DNA from: Gammaproteobacteria bacterium
GTDB taxonomy: Bacteria; Pseudomonadota; Gammaproteobacteria; JAHELT01
Direction of reading: 5' to 3'
NCBI GenBank assembly: GCA_029861595.1
Contig: JAOTYY010000013.1
Coordinates: forward strand, 1 to 34,240
Length of the DNA stretch: 34,240 nt
The notes beneath the pieces were generated by a model. It did no database searches, was not told the origin of the DNA, and was given only the letters and a program-made list of their open reading frames with translations. A program made the position numbers and the translations under genes. Shown here piece by piece: positions 7,559 through 16,115 of this stretch. The stretch's first letter is position 1. Every line of letters starts with the position of its first letter.

Positions 7559-8857
7559 ATGAGGAGCGCACGGACAGGGAAGTATCATTGCAGCGGTTGT
7601 CACTGCATGGGCGGGGGAAGGATCCCCCGTCCACGCTTACCTGCCTGGCCGCAAATCATGCGTGTCTGGCGCGGCGCAGTGTCGAAAACCGCAGCGCGCA
7701 ACACACCTGACAAAGTGTCTGTCCCGATTATGAATCGTGCACCGTGCCTGCCACCACGTCGCGGCCGCGGTGCGCTGATCAACCCGCAAAAACTCACTGA
7801 ACGGCTGTTGAAACGCGACGGGTTCGTAGCGTCGTGTTTGCAGAACGTCCTGGCCGCTGCGTGGCCGGTATTTTATCGGCGCGTCACGCAGCCCGCGGAG
7901 ACTTGTGACAAACCGCGTGATTGGTGGACAGGACCCGCGCTTCTGCAGCTCTTGTTTGCGCAGGAGCACAACACACTCTACCGCCAGCTCGCGAAAGCGC
8001 ACCCGAGCCTCGGCAACGCTCGCCTGCACGCGGAAGCACGAAACATCTGCATCGCGTTGCTGAGCAAAATTCACTCGCAATGGCGGGCGAGCCTGATACC
8101 GGTCACAGAGTGGCACCGTCCGTTGCAGCGACTCCGGCACTACGCGCTCCCACACGAGAGCATACGGCGCAGCGGTCCTTCCAGCATCGACCATTTGCTT
8201 GCCTGCATAATCCCATTGTTACCCGATCGTTTCGACATCCATTCGGCCGTGAGCGGCGTGCGCCTCGGTCCGGCCGAAGGTTTTGGTTTTGTTGCGTTGT
8301 GCGATCCGCACGCACGCGAATTCATCGAGTACCACGATGCCGCGAATCTCTGGTATTCGTTCGGCATCGGCAGCGCGGGGGCTTTCCAGTTGCGAAACCA
8401 CTGCATGGCCTCACGGCGCCTGCCCGTTCAGGACGGTAGGCACTTCGAGAACCTGGCAGCGAACGCGATTAAACGCCACCGCAGATCGCATCCCGCTTCC
8501 TACAACGCACTCCGTCAACTGCTCGGATTGACGCCAATCCGCGACTTCTCCGACCTGGATCCGCATTGGACGGCGTGCGTCGCGGAATGCTATTCACGCG
8601 CCGGCGACATCGACTGCTTGATCGGTCTGCTGGCAGAAAGGCGCAACGACAATAGCGCCATGGGCGAAACTGCATTGCGCTGCCTGACGTTGTTCGAACG
8701 GGGCCCCTGCGTTCCCGAGCTCAGCAGTTTCGGCAAAACGTGGCTGCGTGAAAACTCGCTGAAGACACTGCTGCTACGTCACTACCCCATCCTGCAGGAC
8801 GCGCTCTACCGTATCGACAACCCGTTCGCGCACTGGCGAGCGTTAAACTTGATCTAG
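7559..8857 (+). CDS. Degenerate animal-haem-peroxidase/cyclooxygenase-superfamily protein
   Basis: A 432-residue protein with the C-terminal architecture of the animal haem peroxidase/cyclooxygenase superfamily. Recognisable blocks in order are LTERLLKRDGF and QNVLAAAWPVF (about 86-105); LLQLLFAQEHNTL (EHN at 136-138) with HPSLGNARLHAEAR after it; IIPLLPDRFDIH (about 217-228); NAIKRHRRSHPASYNALRQL (302 on); DIDCLIGLLAE; and GETALRCL. By hand alignment the proximal haem His (cyclooxygenase ...HWHPLLPD) is Ile218, the distal His region after LAAAWxxF reads YRRVTQ with no His, and the long segment normally separating that region from EHN is missing. It is probably non-catalytic. ATG 7559 is chosen because AGGAGG lies 6 bases upstream; the frame is open further back to a GTG at 7481. 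No signal peptide is seen. It is transcribed against the kinase and regulator genes around it. Function unknown. Confidence 0.65.
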   Translation: MRSARTGKYHCSGCHCMGGGRIPRPRLPAWPQIMRVWRGAVSKTAARNTPDKVSVPIMNRAPCLPPRRGRGALINPQKLTERLLKRDGFVASCLQNVLAAAWPVFYRRVTQPAETCDKPRDWWTGPALLQLLFAQEHNTLYRQLAKAHPSLGNARLHAEARNICIALLSKIHSQWRASLIPVTEWHRPLQRLRHYALPHESIRRSGPSSIDHLLACIIPLLPDRFDIHSAVSGVRLGPAEGFGFVALCDPHAREFIEYHDAANLWYSFGIGSAGAFQLRNHCMASRRLPVQDGRHFENLAANAIKRHRRSHPASYNALRQLLGLTPIRDFSDLDPHWTACVAECYSRAGDIDCLIGLLAERRNDNSAMGETALRCLTLFERGPCVPELSSFGKTWLRENSLKTLLLRHYPILQDALYRIDNPFAHWRALNLI

Positions 8858-8873
8858 TACCCCGTACTGGCGA

Positions 8874-9506
8874 TCAGTCGTCCAGCAGACCCCGGTCGTG
8901 TGCGGCAATAACCGCTTCGGTGCGGTTGCGTGCGCCAAGTTCCTTGAGAATCGCGGACACGTGCTGCTTTACGGTCGCCTCGACAATGCCCAGTTGCCGG
9001 GCAATCGACTTGTTGGACATACCGGCCGCGAGCAGCCGCAACACCTGGAGCTGGCGTCCGGTCAAACCGCCCGCAGCGCACGGTGACCTGCTTGCAACGC
9101 TTTGCGCTCCCTGCTCGAGGTAACGTGGCGGAATATAGACATCTCCCGCCAGGACGATTTTCAAGGCGTTCAGCAACGTGTGGCTGTTGGCGGTTTTCGG
9201 GACATAGCCCGAGGCGCCCGCACTGATCGCCGCCCTCACCGTGGCAGCATCTTCGTCGGCAGACAGCACGACAATGGGAGTGTGCGGACAACGTGCCTGC
9301 AGGGCGGGGATCGCGTCCACGCCGTTCAGCCCGGGCATCGCATGATCCAGTAATACGAGGTCAAGGTTCTGGTGATGCGCGACCAGGCTTTGCGCTTCGC
9401 TGGCGGTTGCCGCCTCGAGCACTGTCGGGTGGTCGGCCAAACGCGCGAGCGTGCCGCTGATCGCTTCACGAAAAAGCGTGTGATCGTCGACGATGAGAAT
9501 TCGCAC
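8874..9506 (-). CDS. NarL/LuxR-type response regulator
   Basis: Two-component DNA-binding regulator, 210 residues. The receiver begins MRILIVDDHTLFREAI, has phospho-acceptor Asp54 in LVLLDHAMPG, and conserved Ser/Thr and Lys positions (VLSAD, VPKTA). A LuxR-type helix-turn-helix follows (about 145-205) with LTGRQLQVLRLLAAGMSNK and IVEATVKQHVSAIL. The start is GTG at 9506, since the receiver begins directly there. It lies 24 bases after the agmatinase stop and could be read through from that operon, but its functional partner is probably the hybrid kinase at 5503-7281. It is convergent with the pseudo-peroxidase, with a 16-base gap. Confidence 0.93.
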   Translation of the reverse strand: MRILIVDDHTLFREAISGTLARLADHPTVLEAATASEAQSLVAHHQNLDLVLLDHAMPGLNGVDAIPALQARCPHTPIVVLSADEDAATVRAAISAGASGYVPKTANSHTLLNALKIVLAGDVYIPPRYLEQGAQSVASRSPCAAGGLTGRQLQVLRLLAAGMSNKSIARQLGIVEATVKQHVSAILKELGARNRTEAVIAAHDRGLLDD

Positions 9507-9530
9507 CCGCCGCGGCCTGTTCCCTAGTAT

Positions 9531-10478
9531 CTAGCCACGGCGGCGCGCCGCGGCGAGGCACAGGTAATCCAGCATGAGCGTCGCACCAGCCAACGCGGTG
9601 ATCTCGCCAACGTCGTAAGCGGGCGCGACCTCGACCAGGTCCATGCCGACAAATTCGATGGCTGTCAGCCCGCGGATGATGGACTGCGCCTGCCAGCTGC
9701 TCAGGCCTCCGCATACAGGTGTTCCAGTGCCCGGGGCGAAGCTCGGATCCAGGCAGTCGATATCGAAAGTCAGATACGCGTGCCGGTTACCGACGATCTC
9801 GGTGACGCGTTTCGCCACTGCCTGCGGGCCGTTTTCGTGTACCCAGTTGGCATCCAGGATATTGAAATCGTGCGTCTCGTCATTGTGGGTACGCAAACCG
9901 ATCTGTACGGAATGCGACGGGTCCACCAATCCGTCCTGTGCCGCATGAAAAAACATTGTGCCGTGATCGATGCGTTTTTCATCTTCCCGCCAGGTATCGG
10001 AATGGGCGTCGAAATGCACCAGCGACAGCTGCCCGTACTTGGCATGGTAAGCGCGCAACAGTGGATAGGTAATGAAGTGATCGCCGCCCATGGTCAGCAA
10101 GGTGGCTTGCGAAGCGAGCAGCTTATTTGCATAAGCCTCGATTTCCGCCGGCACCCCTGCCGGCTTGCCATGATCGAACTCGTGGTCGCCGTAATCCACC
10201 ACTGCCAGCGTCTCGAACGGATCGAATCCCCACGGCCACGGTCCGCCCGACCAGGCGAGATTCGTCGAGGCCGCACGAATAGCGCGCGGCCCGAAGCGCG
10301 CACCCGGTCGATTGGTGGTGGCGGTGTCCAATGGTATCCCACTGATCACGATGTCCACGCCGTCCAGATCGCGGCTGTAATTGCGCCGCATGAAGCTGAG
10401 CGCACCCGCGTACGCGTACCCCTTCCCCATGCCATAAAGACTATCGCTGGTGAAAGCCCGTTCTCCGTCATCGGACAC
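9531..10478 (-). CDS. speB: Agmatinase-family ureohydrolase
   Basis: Dimanganese ureohydrolase of 315 residues, normal for agmatinase/guanidinobutyrase, expected to release urea from agmatine or a related guanidino compound in the cytoplasm. Metal-ligand motifs are all present: MGGDHFITYP, HFDAHSDTW and TFDIDCLDPSFAPGTGTP. The N-terminal ARFGPRAIRAAS and C-terminal GMDLVEVAPAYD are typical. The start is GTG 10478, preceded by AGGAG seven bases upstream. The HDAC/acetylpolyamine-deacetylase-like gene is 72 bases upstream on the same strand, so a joint role in polyamine or guanidine breakdown is plausible. The exact substrate cannot be read from sequence. Confidence 0.9.
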   Translation of the reverse strand: MSDDGERAFTSDSLYGMGKGYAYAGALSFMRRNYSRDLDGVDIVISGIPLDTATTNRPGARFGPRAIRAASTNLAWSGGPWPWGFDPFETLAVVDYGDHEFDHGKPAGVPAEIEAYANKLLASQATLLTMGGDHFITYPLLRAYHAKYGQLSLVHFDAHSDTWREDEKRIDHGTMFFHAAQDGLVDPSHSVQIGLRTHNDETHDFNILDANWVHENGPQAVAKRVTEIVGNRHAYLTFDIDCLDPSFAPGTGTPVCGGLSSWQAQSIIRGLTAIEFVGMDLVEVAPAYDVGEITALAGATLMLDYLCLAAARRRG

Positions 10479-10550
10479 GCTGATTACTCCTCTGCGACGT
10501 TTGCACTAGGGTGAGGTGTTTCGACCACCGGGGCCACGCAACGCCAACGC

Positions 10551-11567
10551 TCAACCCTGCAGGTAGCCGGTCAGCACATTCACGGTGTTGACACCGATCT
10601 CGGCTACCGCGTACCCGCCTTCCATAACAAACAAGGTCGGTATCCGTAAGCGGGCAATACGTTCACCGTACACGCTGAAATCTTCGCTTCCGAGCCTGAA
10701 AAAGCCGATCGGATCTCTGGCGAACGTATCCACACCCAGCGACACTACCAGCACATCCGGTGCATAGCCGGCGATACGTTTACAGGCATCCTCCAGTGCC
10801 TGTTCCCCCCACACATCGTACGCTGTGCGAGGCGGCAGAGGATAGTCGCGATTGAAGCCTGCGCCTGCGCCCAGTTCGTCCGCGTAGCCGAGAAAGTGGG
10901 GGAAGACGTCCTGCGGCCGGCCATGCAACGACAGATAATAAACATCGTCTCGCGCATAAAATATATTCTGCGACCCGTTACCGTGATGAAATCCACGTCG
11001 AGCAACGCCACTCGTGAGGCGCCACAGTCGAGGCAACCCTGCGCTGCGATCGCCGCATTGTTGAGGAAACAATAGCCACCGTACAAATCTTTGCCGGCAT
11101 GATGACCCGGTGGACGGCATAGCGCGAACGCGTGTTTTTCACCCGCGGCGATGTAGCGCTGGGCGCTCAACGAGCACGCGGCGCTCGATTGCGCTGCCTG
11201 CCAGGTGCCGGAGGTAATCGCCGTTTCGATCGCCATGCAGTAGTAACCGAGTTTTCCTTCGATGTGGTCGGGCACTTTCTGGCGCATGCGCCCCGCCGGT
11301 ATAACGCTGGGGATTGCGTCACCGCGATGGTCTTGCGCCTTCCACATTGACCAGGCTTGTGCGAGGAACTGCAGAAAGTCGGCGCTGTGGACTTTCTCAC
11401 GGGAACCATGTCCAGCGGCTCCGGATCGACACCGTCGTGCAATCCCTGTTCGTGCAAACGGGCCACTATGTGGTCCCAGCGCTCCGGGCATTCGTAAGGC
11501 CGCACCAACTCGCTGCCGCACAACTCGCCTCTGGGAACCTGTGATCTTCGCTGCGGACTATTTTCAC
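10551..11567 (-). pseudogene. HDAC/acetylpolyamine amidohydrolase family gene with three -1 frameshifts
   Basis: Zinc deacetylase of the histone deacetylase/acetylpolyamine amidohydrolase family, expected to remove acetyl groups from polyamines or lysines. Family landmarks sit in three successive frames: [10 protein letters not shown]; then GSELVRPYECPERWDHIVAR; then REKVHSADFLQFL, CRPPGHHAGKDLYGGYCFLN and LLDVDF; and finally HHGNGSQNIFY, SLGVDTFARDPIG and VMEGGYAV. Joining them needs one extra base near 11533-11535, near 11401-11403 and near 10989-10991. Each spot is a run of three identical bases, and the three shifts together restore the starting frame. The start is GTG 11567, overlapping the MeaB-fusion stop as GTGA, which implies translational coupling. 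Zinc ligands and the catalytic HH pair are preserved, so either the gene is newly broken or the assembly has indel errors. Confidence 0.85.
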
Positions 11568-12757
11568 TGTGGCGCGCCGGGTCGCGCGCCGCCGACAGTT
11601 GCTACAGTCCCGGTGAACGTCGCTACCGTGGCACCATCGCTGCGGGTGACGATAACGCGATAGGTCGCGAACCGTCGGCTGCGGGTTTCCTCGACCGCGC
11701 CTGCAGTCAGGACATCGCCGACTTTCACCGCGCGTGGATACGTGATGTGGGCATCGATTCCGGCGGCGACAACACCGTGCGAATTCGAAGCAAGACCAAA
11801 GGCCGCATCCGCCAGCGAAAACAGCGCGCCGCCGTGGCAGGTTCCATTGAAACTGATGTGGCTCGGTTGCACCCGCATGCGCACGCTGGCATGACCGCTG
11901 CCGCCAGTAATGAATTCGATTCCGAGATGCCGCACATAGGGGTCCTCCGACGCCAGCTTGCGCAACAGATCGGCGACAGTATGAGTCTGCGTCGCAGCGG
12001 GCGTATCAGTCACGATTGAGTCGTGATGCTCCTGCAGTGCTTCGGCTAGCTGGTCCACACCTTGTCCGGTGTGTCCACTGGTCATGACGACCGGTGGTTG
12101 CCATCGCTGTGCATCGCGCAAACCAAGCATTATGCGCAACTGCCTGGCTGTTTGTTCGGCGTGCGGCAAGTCCGCTTTGTTGACCACCAGGACGTCAGCG
12201 ATTTCCAGGATGCCCGCTTTGAGCGCTTGTACCTCGTCGCCAAATCCCGGCGCGCTGACTACCACCGTGGTTTTCGCGACACCTGCTATGTCGACCTGCG
12301 ATTGCCCGCTGCCGACCGTTTCGATCAACACACAGTCCATGCCCGCGGCATCCAGTACCACTATCGCACCGGCTGTGCTCGCGGCGAGGCCGCCTCCATT
12401 GGTGCGCGCCGCGAGCGAACGAATGAAAACGAAGTCGTCCTGATCATGCTCGTGCATACGTACACGATCGCCGAGTACGGCGCCGCCGCTCAGAGGGCTG
12501 CTGGGATCGACCGCAATCACCCCGACCCGATGCCCGCGTGTACGCCACTCGCGAATCAACGCATTGCACAGTGTCGACTTGCCCACACCTGGCGGACCGG
12601 TGACGCCGACCACGCGCGCGCAACCGGTGTGCGGCCGCAATGCCTCCAGCAGTTCGGCGGCATGCGGATACGCATTTTCCACCGCCGTCAGGGCGCGCGC
12701 CAGCGTCGCCTTGTCGCCGCCGATCAACCTGTCAACGGCCGCCGCAACGTCGGTCAT
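11564..12757 (-). CDS. MeaB/ArgK-type GTPase chaperone fused to a PaaI-like hotdog thioesterase
   Basis: A two-domain protein of 397 residues. Residues 1 to about 270 are a MeaB-type G3E P-loop GTPase that loads and protects B12-dependent acyl-CoA mutases: Walker [10 protein letters not shown] (54-62), [33 protein letters not shown] and LVVNKADL. From about 280 on is a hotdog domain of the PaaI/acyl-CoA thioesterase type with [19 protein letters not shown] and [14 protein letters not shown]. The usual MeaB C-terminal dimerisation segment seems replaced by the hotdog domain. The start codon overlaps the mutase stop as ATGA, so it is coupled to the mutase it probably serves. The thioesterase may hydrolyse a product or a misformed CoA ester (inference). 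Confidence 0.9.
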   Translation of the reverse strand: MTDVAAAVDRLIGGDKATLARALTAVENAYPHAAELLEALRPHTGCARVVGVTGPPGVGKSTLCNALIREWRTRGHRVGVIAVDPSSPLSGGAVLGDRVRMHEHDQDDFVFIRSLAARTNGGGLAASTAGAIVVLDAAGMDCVLIETVGSGQSQVDIAGVAKTTVVVSAPGFGDEVQALKAGILEIADVLVVNKADLPHAEQTARQLRIMLGLRDAQRWQPPVVMTSGHTGQGVDQLAEALQEHHDSIVTDTPAATQTHTVADLLRKLASEDPYVRHLGIEFITGGSGHASVRMRVQPSHISFNGTCHGGALFSLADAAFGLASNSHGVVAAGIDAHITYPRAVKVGDVLTAGAVEETRSRRFATYRVIVTRSDGATVATFTGTVATVGGARPGAPQ

Positions 12758-14442
12758 ACGATGACCAGGGGTTGTCCGAATTCCAGCTCACGCCGCAGGC
12801 ACGCGCAGATTTCACCATGCGTCAGTCCGGCGATCGCTGCATCGACAATGTGTTCGAAGACGTTTTTGTCCACTGTATTACAGGCACGCTGCAATTCGCT
12901 CAACGCGGCCTGAACCTGCTTATTGCTGCGTGATGATTTATACGCCTGCAGCGATTGCAGGTAGTTCTCCATGGTGCCCGGCGCAGGACGCTGGCTCGCC
13001 GGGCTGACGTGCGCGGATTCATCCACCTGGTATGCGTTCACGCCAACGATTTTTTGCGCGCCGTTTTCGATGCGCTCCTGAAACGCCAGCGCTGACTCGC
13101 CGATCATGCGCTGTACCGCGCCGCTTTCGACCGCTCGATACATACCGCCCAGTGCATCGATCTGCCCCACGACCGCTTCGATCTCCGCCTCCATCTGGCT
13201 GGTCAGGGTTTCCACATAGTAGGAACCCCCCAAAGGATCGATAACGTCAGTCAGGTGTGCTTCCTCACGCAGAATATTCTGAGTATTGATGGCAATCCGC
13301 GACGGTTCTTCGGTAGGCGTGGTCAGCACCTCATCGTAAGCGTCGGTATGCAGCGACTGTGTGCCGCCGAAGATACCGGCCATCGCCTGCACCGCGACCC
13401 GCGCGATGTTGTTCAACGGCTGCTGACGCGTCAAATCCGCTCCCGATGTCTGCGAATGAAACTTGAAACGGCAGGCTCGTCCGGCATCGGCTTTAAATCG
13501 CTCGCGCACAATGCGTGCCCAGATTCTGCGCCCGGCGCGAAACTTGGCGATCTCCTCGAAGAAGCTCAGCGAAATGTCAAAGAAAAATGTAAAGCGCGGT
13601 AAAAACTCGTTCGCCTGCATGCCGCGTTCCAGGCAGTCCTCGGCAAACTGGATCGCCGTGCACAATGCAAATGCCATCGCCTGAGCCGGCGTCGCACCCG
13701 CCTGCTGCATATGCTGGCCGACAATCGACACCGGATTCCAGTTCGGCACGTGCTGCTGGCAGAAGTCGACTTCGTCCACCAAAACCCTGCGATTGCCGGG
13801 CAGACCCAGGCGCAGGAACATATGATTGGCGACGAAATGAGATATGTAGTCGCTCTGGTTCGAAGTGCCGGTGATTGCGGTCCAGGCGATACCGCGCCGT
13901 TTCGCCACGCCCAGAACGAAAGCGAGCAAGGTAAAAGGCAACGGGTCGTTCATGGCGGTGGATACGCGATCGATCGGTATCTCATCCAGACACACCTGCA
14001 TGTCATCGACGTTGTTCACTACGGCGCCGCAGGTGCCCAGCAGTTCGATATCCACTTCATCGGCGTCGTAGCCACGGTATACCGAGTTGCAGGGAATCAG
14101 ACTGACTGCTGTGACGCCGGCATCCATCAATTTACGCAACCGCCGGTTGTAGTCCTGGGGTGTGCCGTAACCGATCAACTGACGCTGCGTCCAGGTACGC
14201 CCGCGATGCATGCTCGAATAGATCCCGCGCGTCATCGGCGCAACGCCGGGAAACCCCAGATCTTCCATATAGCGTGACGCCGGCCAGTCGTCCGGCGTGT
14301 ACAACGGCTTTATCTCGATGCCGGAGCGGTTGTGCAATACTGGTTCTTCGCCGACCTGCGACGCATAGTCGCGCTGCCAGGTCGAAAGCGCCGAGTCGAA
14401 ACCCGGCAACGGTAACTGCACGCTTTTGGGTTTAGCGCTCAT
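12754..14442 (-). CDS. B12-dependent acyl-CoA mutase, large (substrate-binding) subunit, divergent
   Basis: Catalytic TIM-barrel subunit of an adenosylcobalamin acyl-CoA mutase, 562 residues, without the C-terminal B12 domain, which is encoded separately just upstream. Family blocks: [67 protein letters not shown] and [13 protein letters not shown]. By hand alignment to methylmalonyl-CoA mutase, His244 is kept, but the substrate-selecting Tyr89 is Leu89, Arg207 is Asn206, the neighbouring Tyr243 is Gln243, and the AFDLPT loop reads IPCNSV (116-121). Isobutyryl-CoA mutase has Phe/Gln and 2-hydroxyisobutyryl-CoA mutase Ile/Gln at the selecting positions, so neither fits. ATG 14442 has GGGAGA six bases upstream, better than an upstream TTG at 14463. 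The substrate is undetermined. Confidence 0.92.
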   Translation of the reverse strand: MSAKPKSVQLPLPGFDSALSTWQRDYASQVGEEPVLHNRSGIEIKPLYTPDDWPASRYMEDLGFPGVAPMTRGIYSSMHRGRTWTQRQLIGYGTPQDYNRRLRKLMDAGVTAVSLIPCNSVYRGYDADEVDIELLGTCGAVVNNVDDMQVCLDEIPIDRVSTAMNDPLPFTLLAFVLGVAKRRGIAWTAITGTSNQSDYISHFVANHMFLRLGLPGNRRVLVDEVDFCQQHVPNWNPVSIVGQHMQQAGATPAQAMAFALCTAIQFAEDCLERGMQANEFLPRFTFFFDISLSFFEEIAKFRAGRRIWARIVRERFKADAGRACRFKFHSQTSGADLTRQQPLNNIARVAVQAMAGIFGGTQSLHTDAYDEVLTTPTEEPSRIAINTQNILREEAHLTDVIDPLGGSYYVETLTSQMEAEIEAVVGQIDALGGMYRAVESGAVQRMIGESALAFQERIENGAQKIVGVNAYQVDESAHVSPASQRPAPGTMENYLQSLQAYKSSRSNKQVQAALSELQRACNTVDKNVFEHIVDAAIAGLTHGEICACLRRELEFGQPLVIV

Positions 14443-14478
14443 GTATTCTCCCGCTTCGCACAAGGCAGCGCGTGAACG

Positions 14479-14910
14479 TCAAATCTCCGGACGTTCGCAG
14501 CGCGCCTGTTCGGCCAGTTGTTGCACGGCCGCGACTATTTCTTCCCTGGAACTCCCCGGGTGAAACACTTTACTTACCCCGTTCTCGTGCAACATTGACA
14601 CTTCGTCGTCCGGCACTATGCCGCCAACCACCACGCGCACGTGAGCAAGCCCGGCGTCGCGCAGAGCCCGCATCAGCTTGGGCACTATCAGATGATCGGT
14701 CGCCAGCGAGCTGATACCCACCACGTCGACGTCCTCTTCCTGGGTCAGGGCCACTACGGCGGGTATCTGCTGCCACGGCCCCGTGTAGATGACTTCCATG
14801 CCGGCATCGCGCAGATAAGCGGCCACCACGCGGCTGCCGCGATCGTGACCGTCAAGACCGATTTTGGTTACCAGCACCTTGGCCGGTATGCCATCGCCGT
14901 TTGCGTGCAT
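14479..14910 (-). CDS. B12-binding small subunit of acyl-CoA mutase
   Basis: Cobalamin-binding Rossmann-type subunit (143 residues) that pairs with the large subunit 36 bases downstream. It carries the DxHxxG signature as LDGHDRG (His is the lower cobalt ligand), preceded by AKVLVTKIG and followed by VVGISSLATDH and VRVVVGGIVPDDE, as in small subunits of isobutyryl- and 2-hydroxyisobutyryl-CoA mutases. A split two-subunit layout is typical of those enzymes, while most methylmalonyl-CoA mutases carry this domain on the catalytic chain. ATG 14910 is the natural start; the ribosome site is weak. It is the first mutase gene of the run and lies 80 bases after the flavoprotein gene. Confidence 0.93.
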   Translation of the reverse strand: MHANGDGIPAKVLVTKIGLDGHDRGSRVVAAYLRDAGMEVIYTGPWQQIPAVVALTQEEDVDVVGISSLATDHLIVPKLMRALRDAGLAHVRVVVGGIVPDDEVSMLHENGVSKVFHPGSSREEIVAAVQQLAEQARCERPEI

Positions 14911-14990
14911 AATCCGCGAGTCTCAAGACGAATATGCATGTTAAACGCATCTGCGCCGCTGCATCCATTCGAATCGCGCTCGCGCGTCCC

Positions 14991-16091
14991 CTACCCGTTC
15001 GCCGTATCTGCCAGATGCACCACCTGCTCGGCGATGGCCAGCGACGCGGTAAGTCCCGGCGATTCGATCCCCAGGAGATTGATCAGACCGCCGATGCCGT
15101 GTGAGCGCGGTCCGTCGATGCGGAAATCCGCCGGCGCCTCGCCGCGTGACGACAACTTGGGGCGAATACCCGTGTAACTCGGGTGCAGGCGGGATTCCTC
15201 CAGTGCCGGGTAATAGCGCCTGATTGCCGTAACGAACGCCTTGCGATTGTTCGAATCGAACGTGTAATCGGGTGTGTCTATCCATTGCACATCGGGGCCG
15301 AATTTAGCCTGCCCGGACAAATCCAGCGTTACGTGCACGCCTAACCCCCCCTGCTCGGCGACCGGATATACCAGCCGTTGAAAGGGTGCGGCACCGGACA
15401 GGGCATAGTAGTGCCCGCGTGCGAAAAACGCGGCGGGCGCTGCGGGATCGATGGTTCTGGCGAGCTGCGGGGCATGCAGTCCGGCGCTGTTCACCACCAG
15501 CCGGGCCTGCAGATCCATAGCCGGCGTGCGCACGACGATCCCGTCACTGGCGGACTGGAGTTCGCTTACCGCGGTGTCGCGGGCCAGCATCCCGCCGTGG
15601 CGCTCCAGCAACATCTGCAGACTCAGCATGTAACCGTGACTGTCGATAATTCCGGTGGACGGCGAGAGCACCGCGGCCAGACAGCGCAATTGCGGCTCCA
15701 GATCAGCCACCTGTGCTGCGTTCAGCCAGGGTAACTCGCCGGCGCCGTTGAGCGCGGCTTGACGCTGATAATCACCCAACATGGCCAACTGCTGTTCGCT
15801 GGTCGCGACGATCAGCTTGCCGCAGCGCCGGTAGTCGACAGCAAACTCTTTGCAATGCGCATACAGCAGCTGTTTGCCGCGCACACACAGCTGCGCTTTC
15901 AGACTTCCGGTCGGGTAGTAGATGCCTGCATGGATGACTTCGGAGTTGCGGCTGCTCGTTTCCTCACCGGGTGCGGCATTGCGCTCCAGCACCAAAACCT
16001 CGCGACCGGACTGAGCAAGCGCCTGCGCCACTGCGAGTCCCACGATGCCCGCCCCGATGACTACGCATTCGACGCGTTCCGTCACCGGCAA
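14991..16091 (-). CDS. FAD-dependent oxidoreductase, L-2-hydroxyglutarate oxidase-like
   Basis: DAO-family flavoprotein of 366 residues related to LhgO (L-2-hydroxyglutarate dehydrogenase/oxidase). The N-terminal FAD-binding dinucleotide fold is VVIGAGIVGLAVAQALAQ, followed by the family motif SSRNSEVIHAGIYYP. Later come CGKLIVA, STGIIDSHGYM, VVNSAGLHAPQLA and the C-terminal LINLLGIESPGLTASLAIAE. It would oxidise an L-2-hydroxy acid to the 2-oxo acid and pass electrons to the quinone pool or oxygen. The start is uncertain: TTG 16091 or GTG 16085, with no clear ribosome site. It lies 24 bases after the cyclase stop and 80 bases before the B12 subunit, so it could belong to either block; the mutase block fits better as metabolism. 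Confidence 0.88.
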   Translation of the reverse strand: MPVTERVECVVIGAGIVGLAVAQALAQSGREVLVLERNAAPGEETSSRNSEVIHAGIYYPTGSLKAQLCVRGKQLLYAHCKEFAVDYRRCGKLIVATSEQQLAMLGDYQRQAALNGAGELPWLNAAQVADLEPQLRCLAAVLSPSTGIIDSHGYMLSLQMLLERHGGMLARDTAVSELQSASDGIVVRTPAMDLQARLVVNSAGLHAPQLARTIDPAAPAAFFARGHYYALSGAAPFQRLVYPVAEQGGLGVHVTLDLSGQAKFGPDVQWIDTPDYTFDSNNRKAFVTAIRRYYPALEESRLHPSYTGIRPKLSSRGEAPADFRIDGPRSHGIGGLINLLGIESPGLTASLAIAEQVVHLADTANG

Positions 16092-16115
16092 CTCATGCGG
16101 GCGATTGCGCGAAGA

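Noticed and set aside
10985-11410. Programmed ribosomal frameshifting in the HDAC-like gene
   Set aside because: Three shifts of the same sign would be required and no slippery heptamer with a following structure is evident; missing bases explain it better.
12754-14910. Plain methylmalonyl-CoA mutase annotation
   Set aside because: The substrate-selecting Tyr and Arg are absent by alignment and the enzyme is split into two subunits, so the generic name would mislead.
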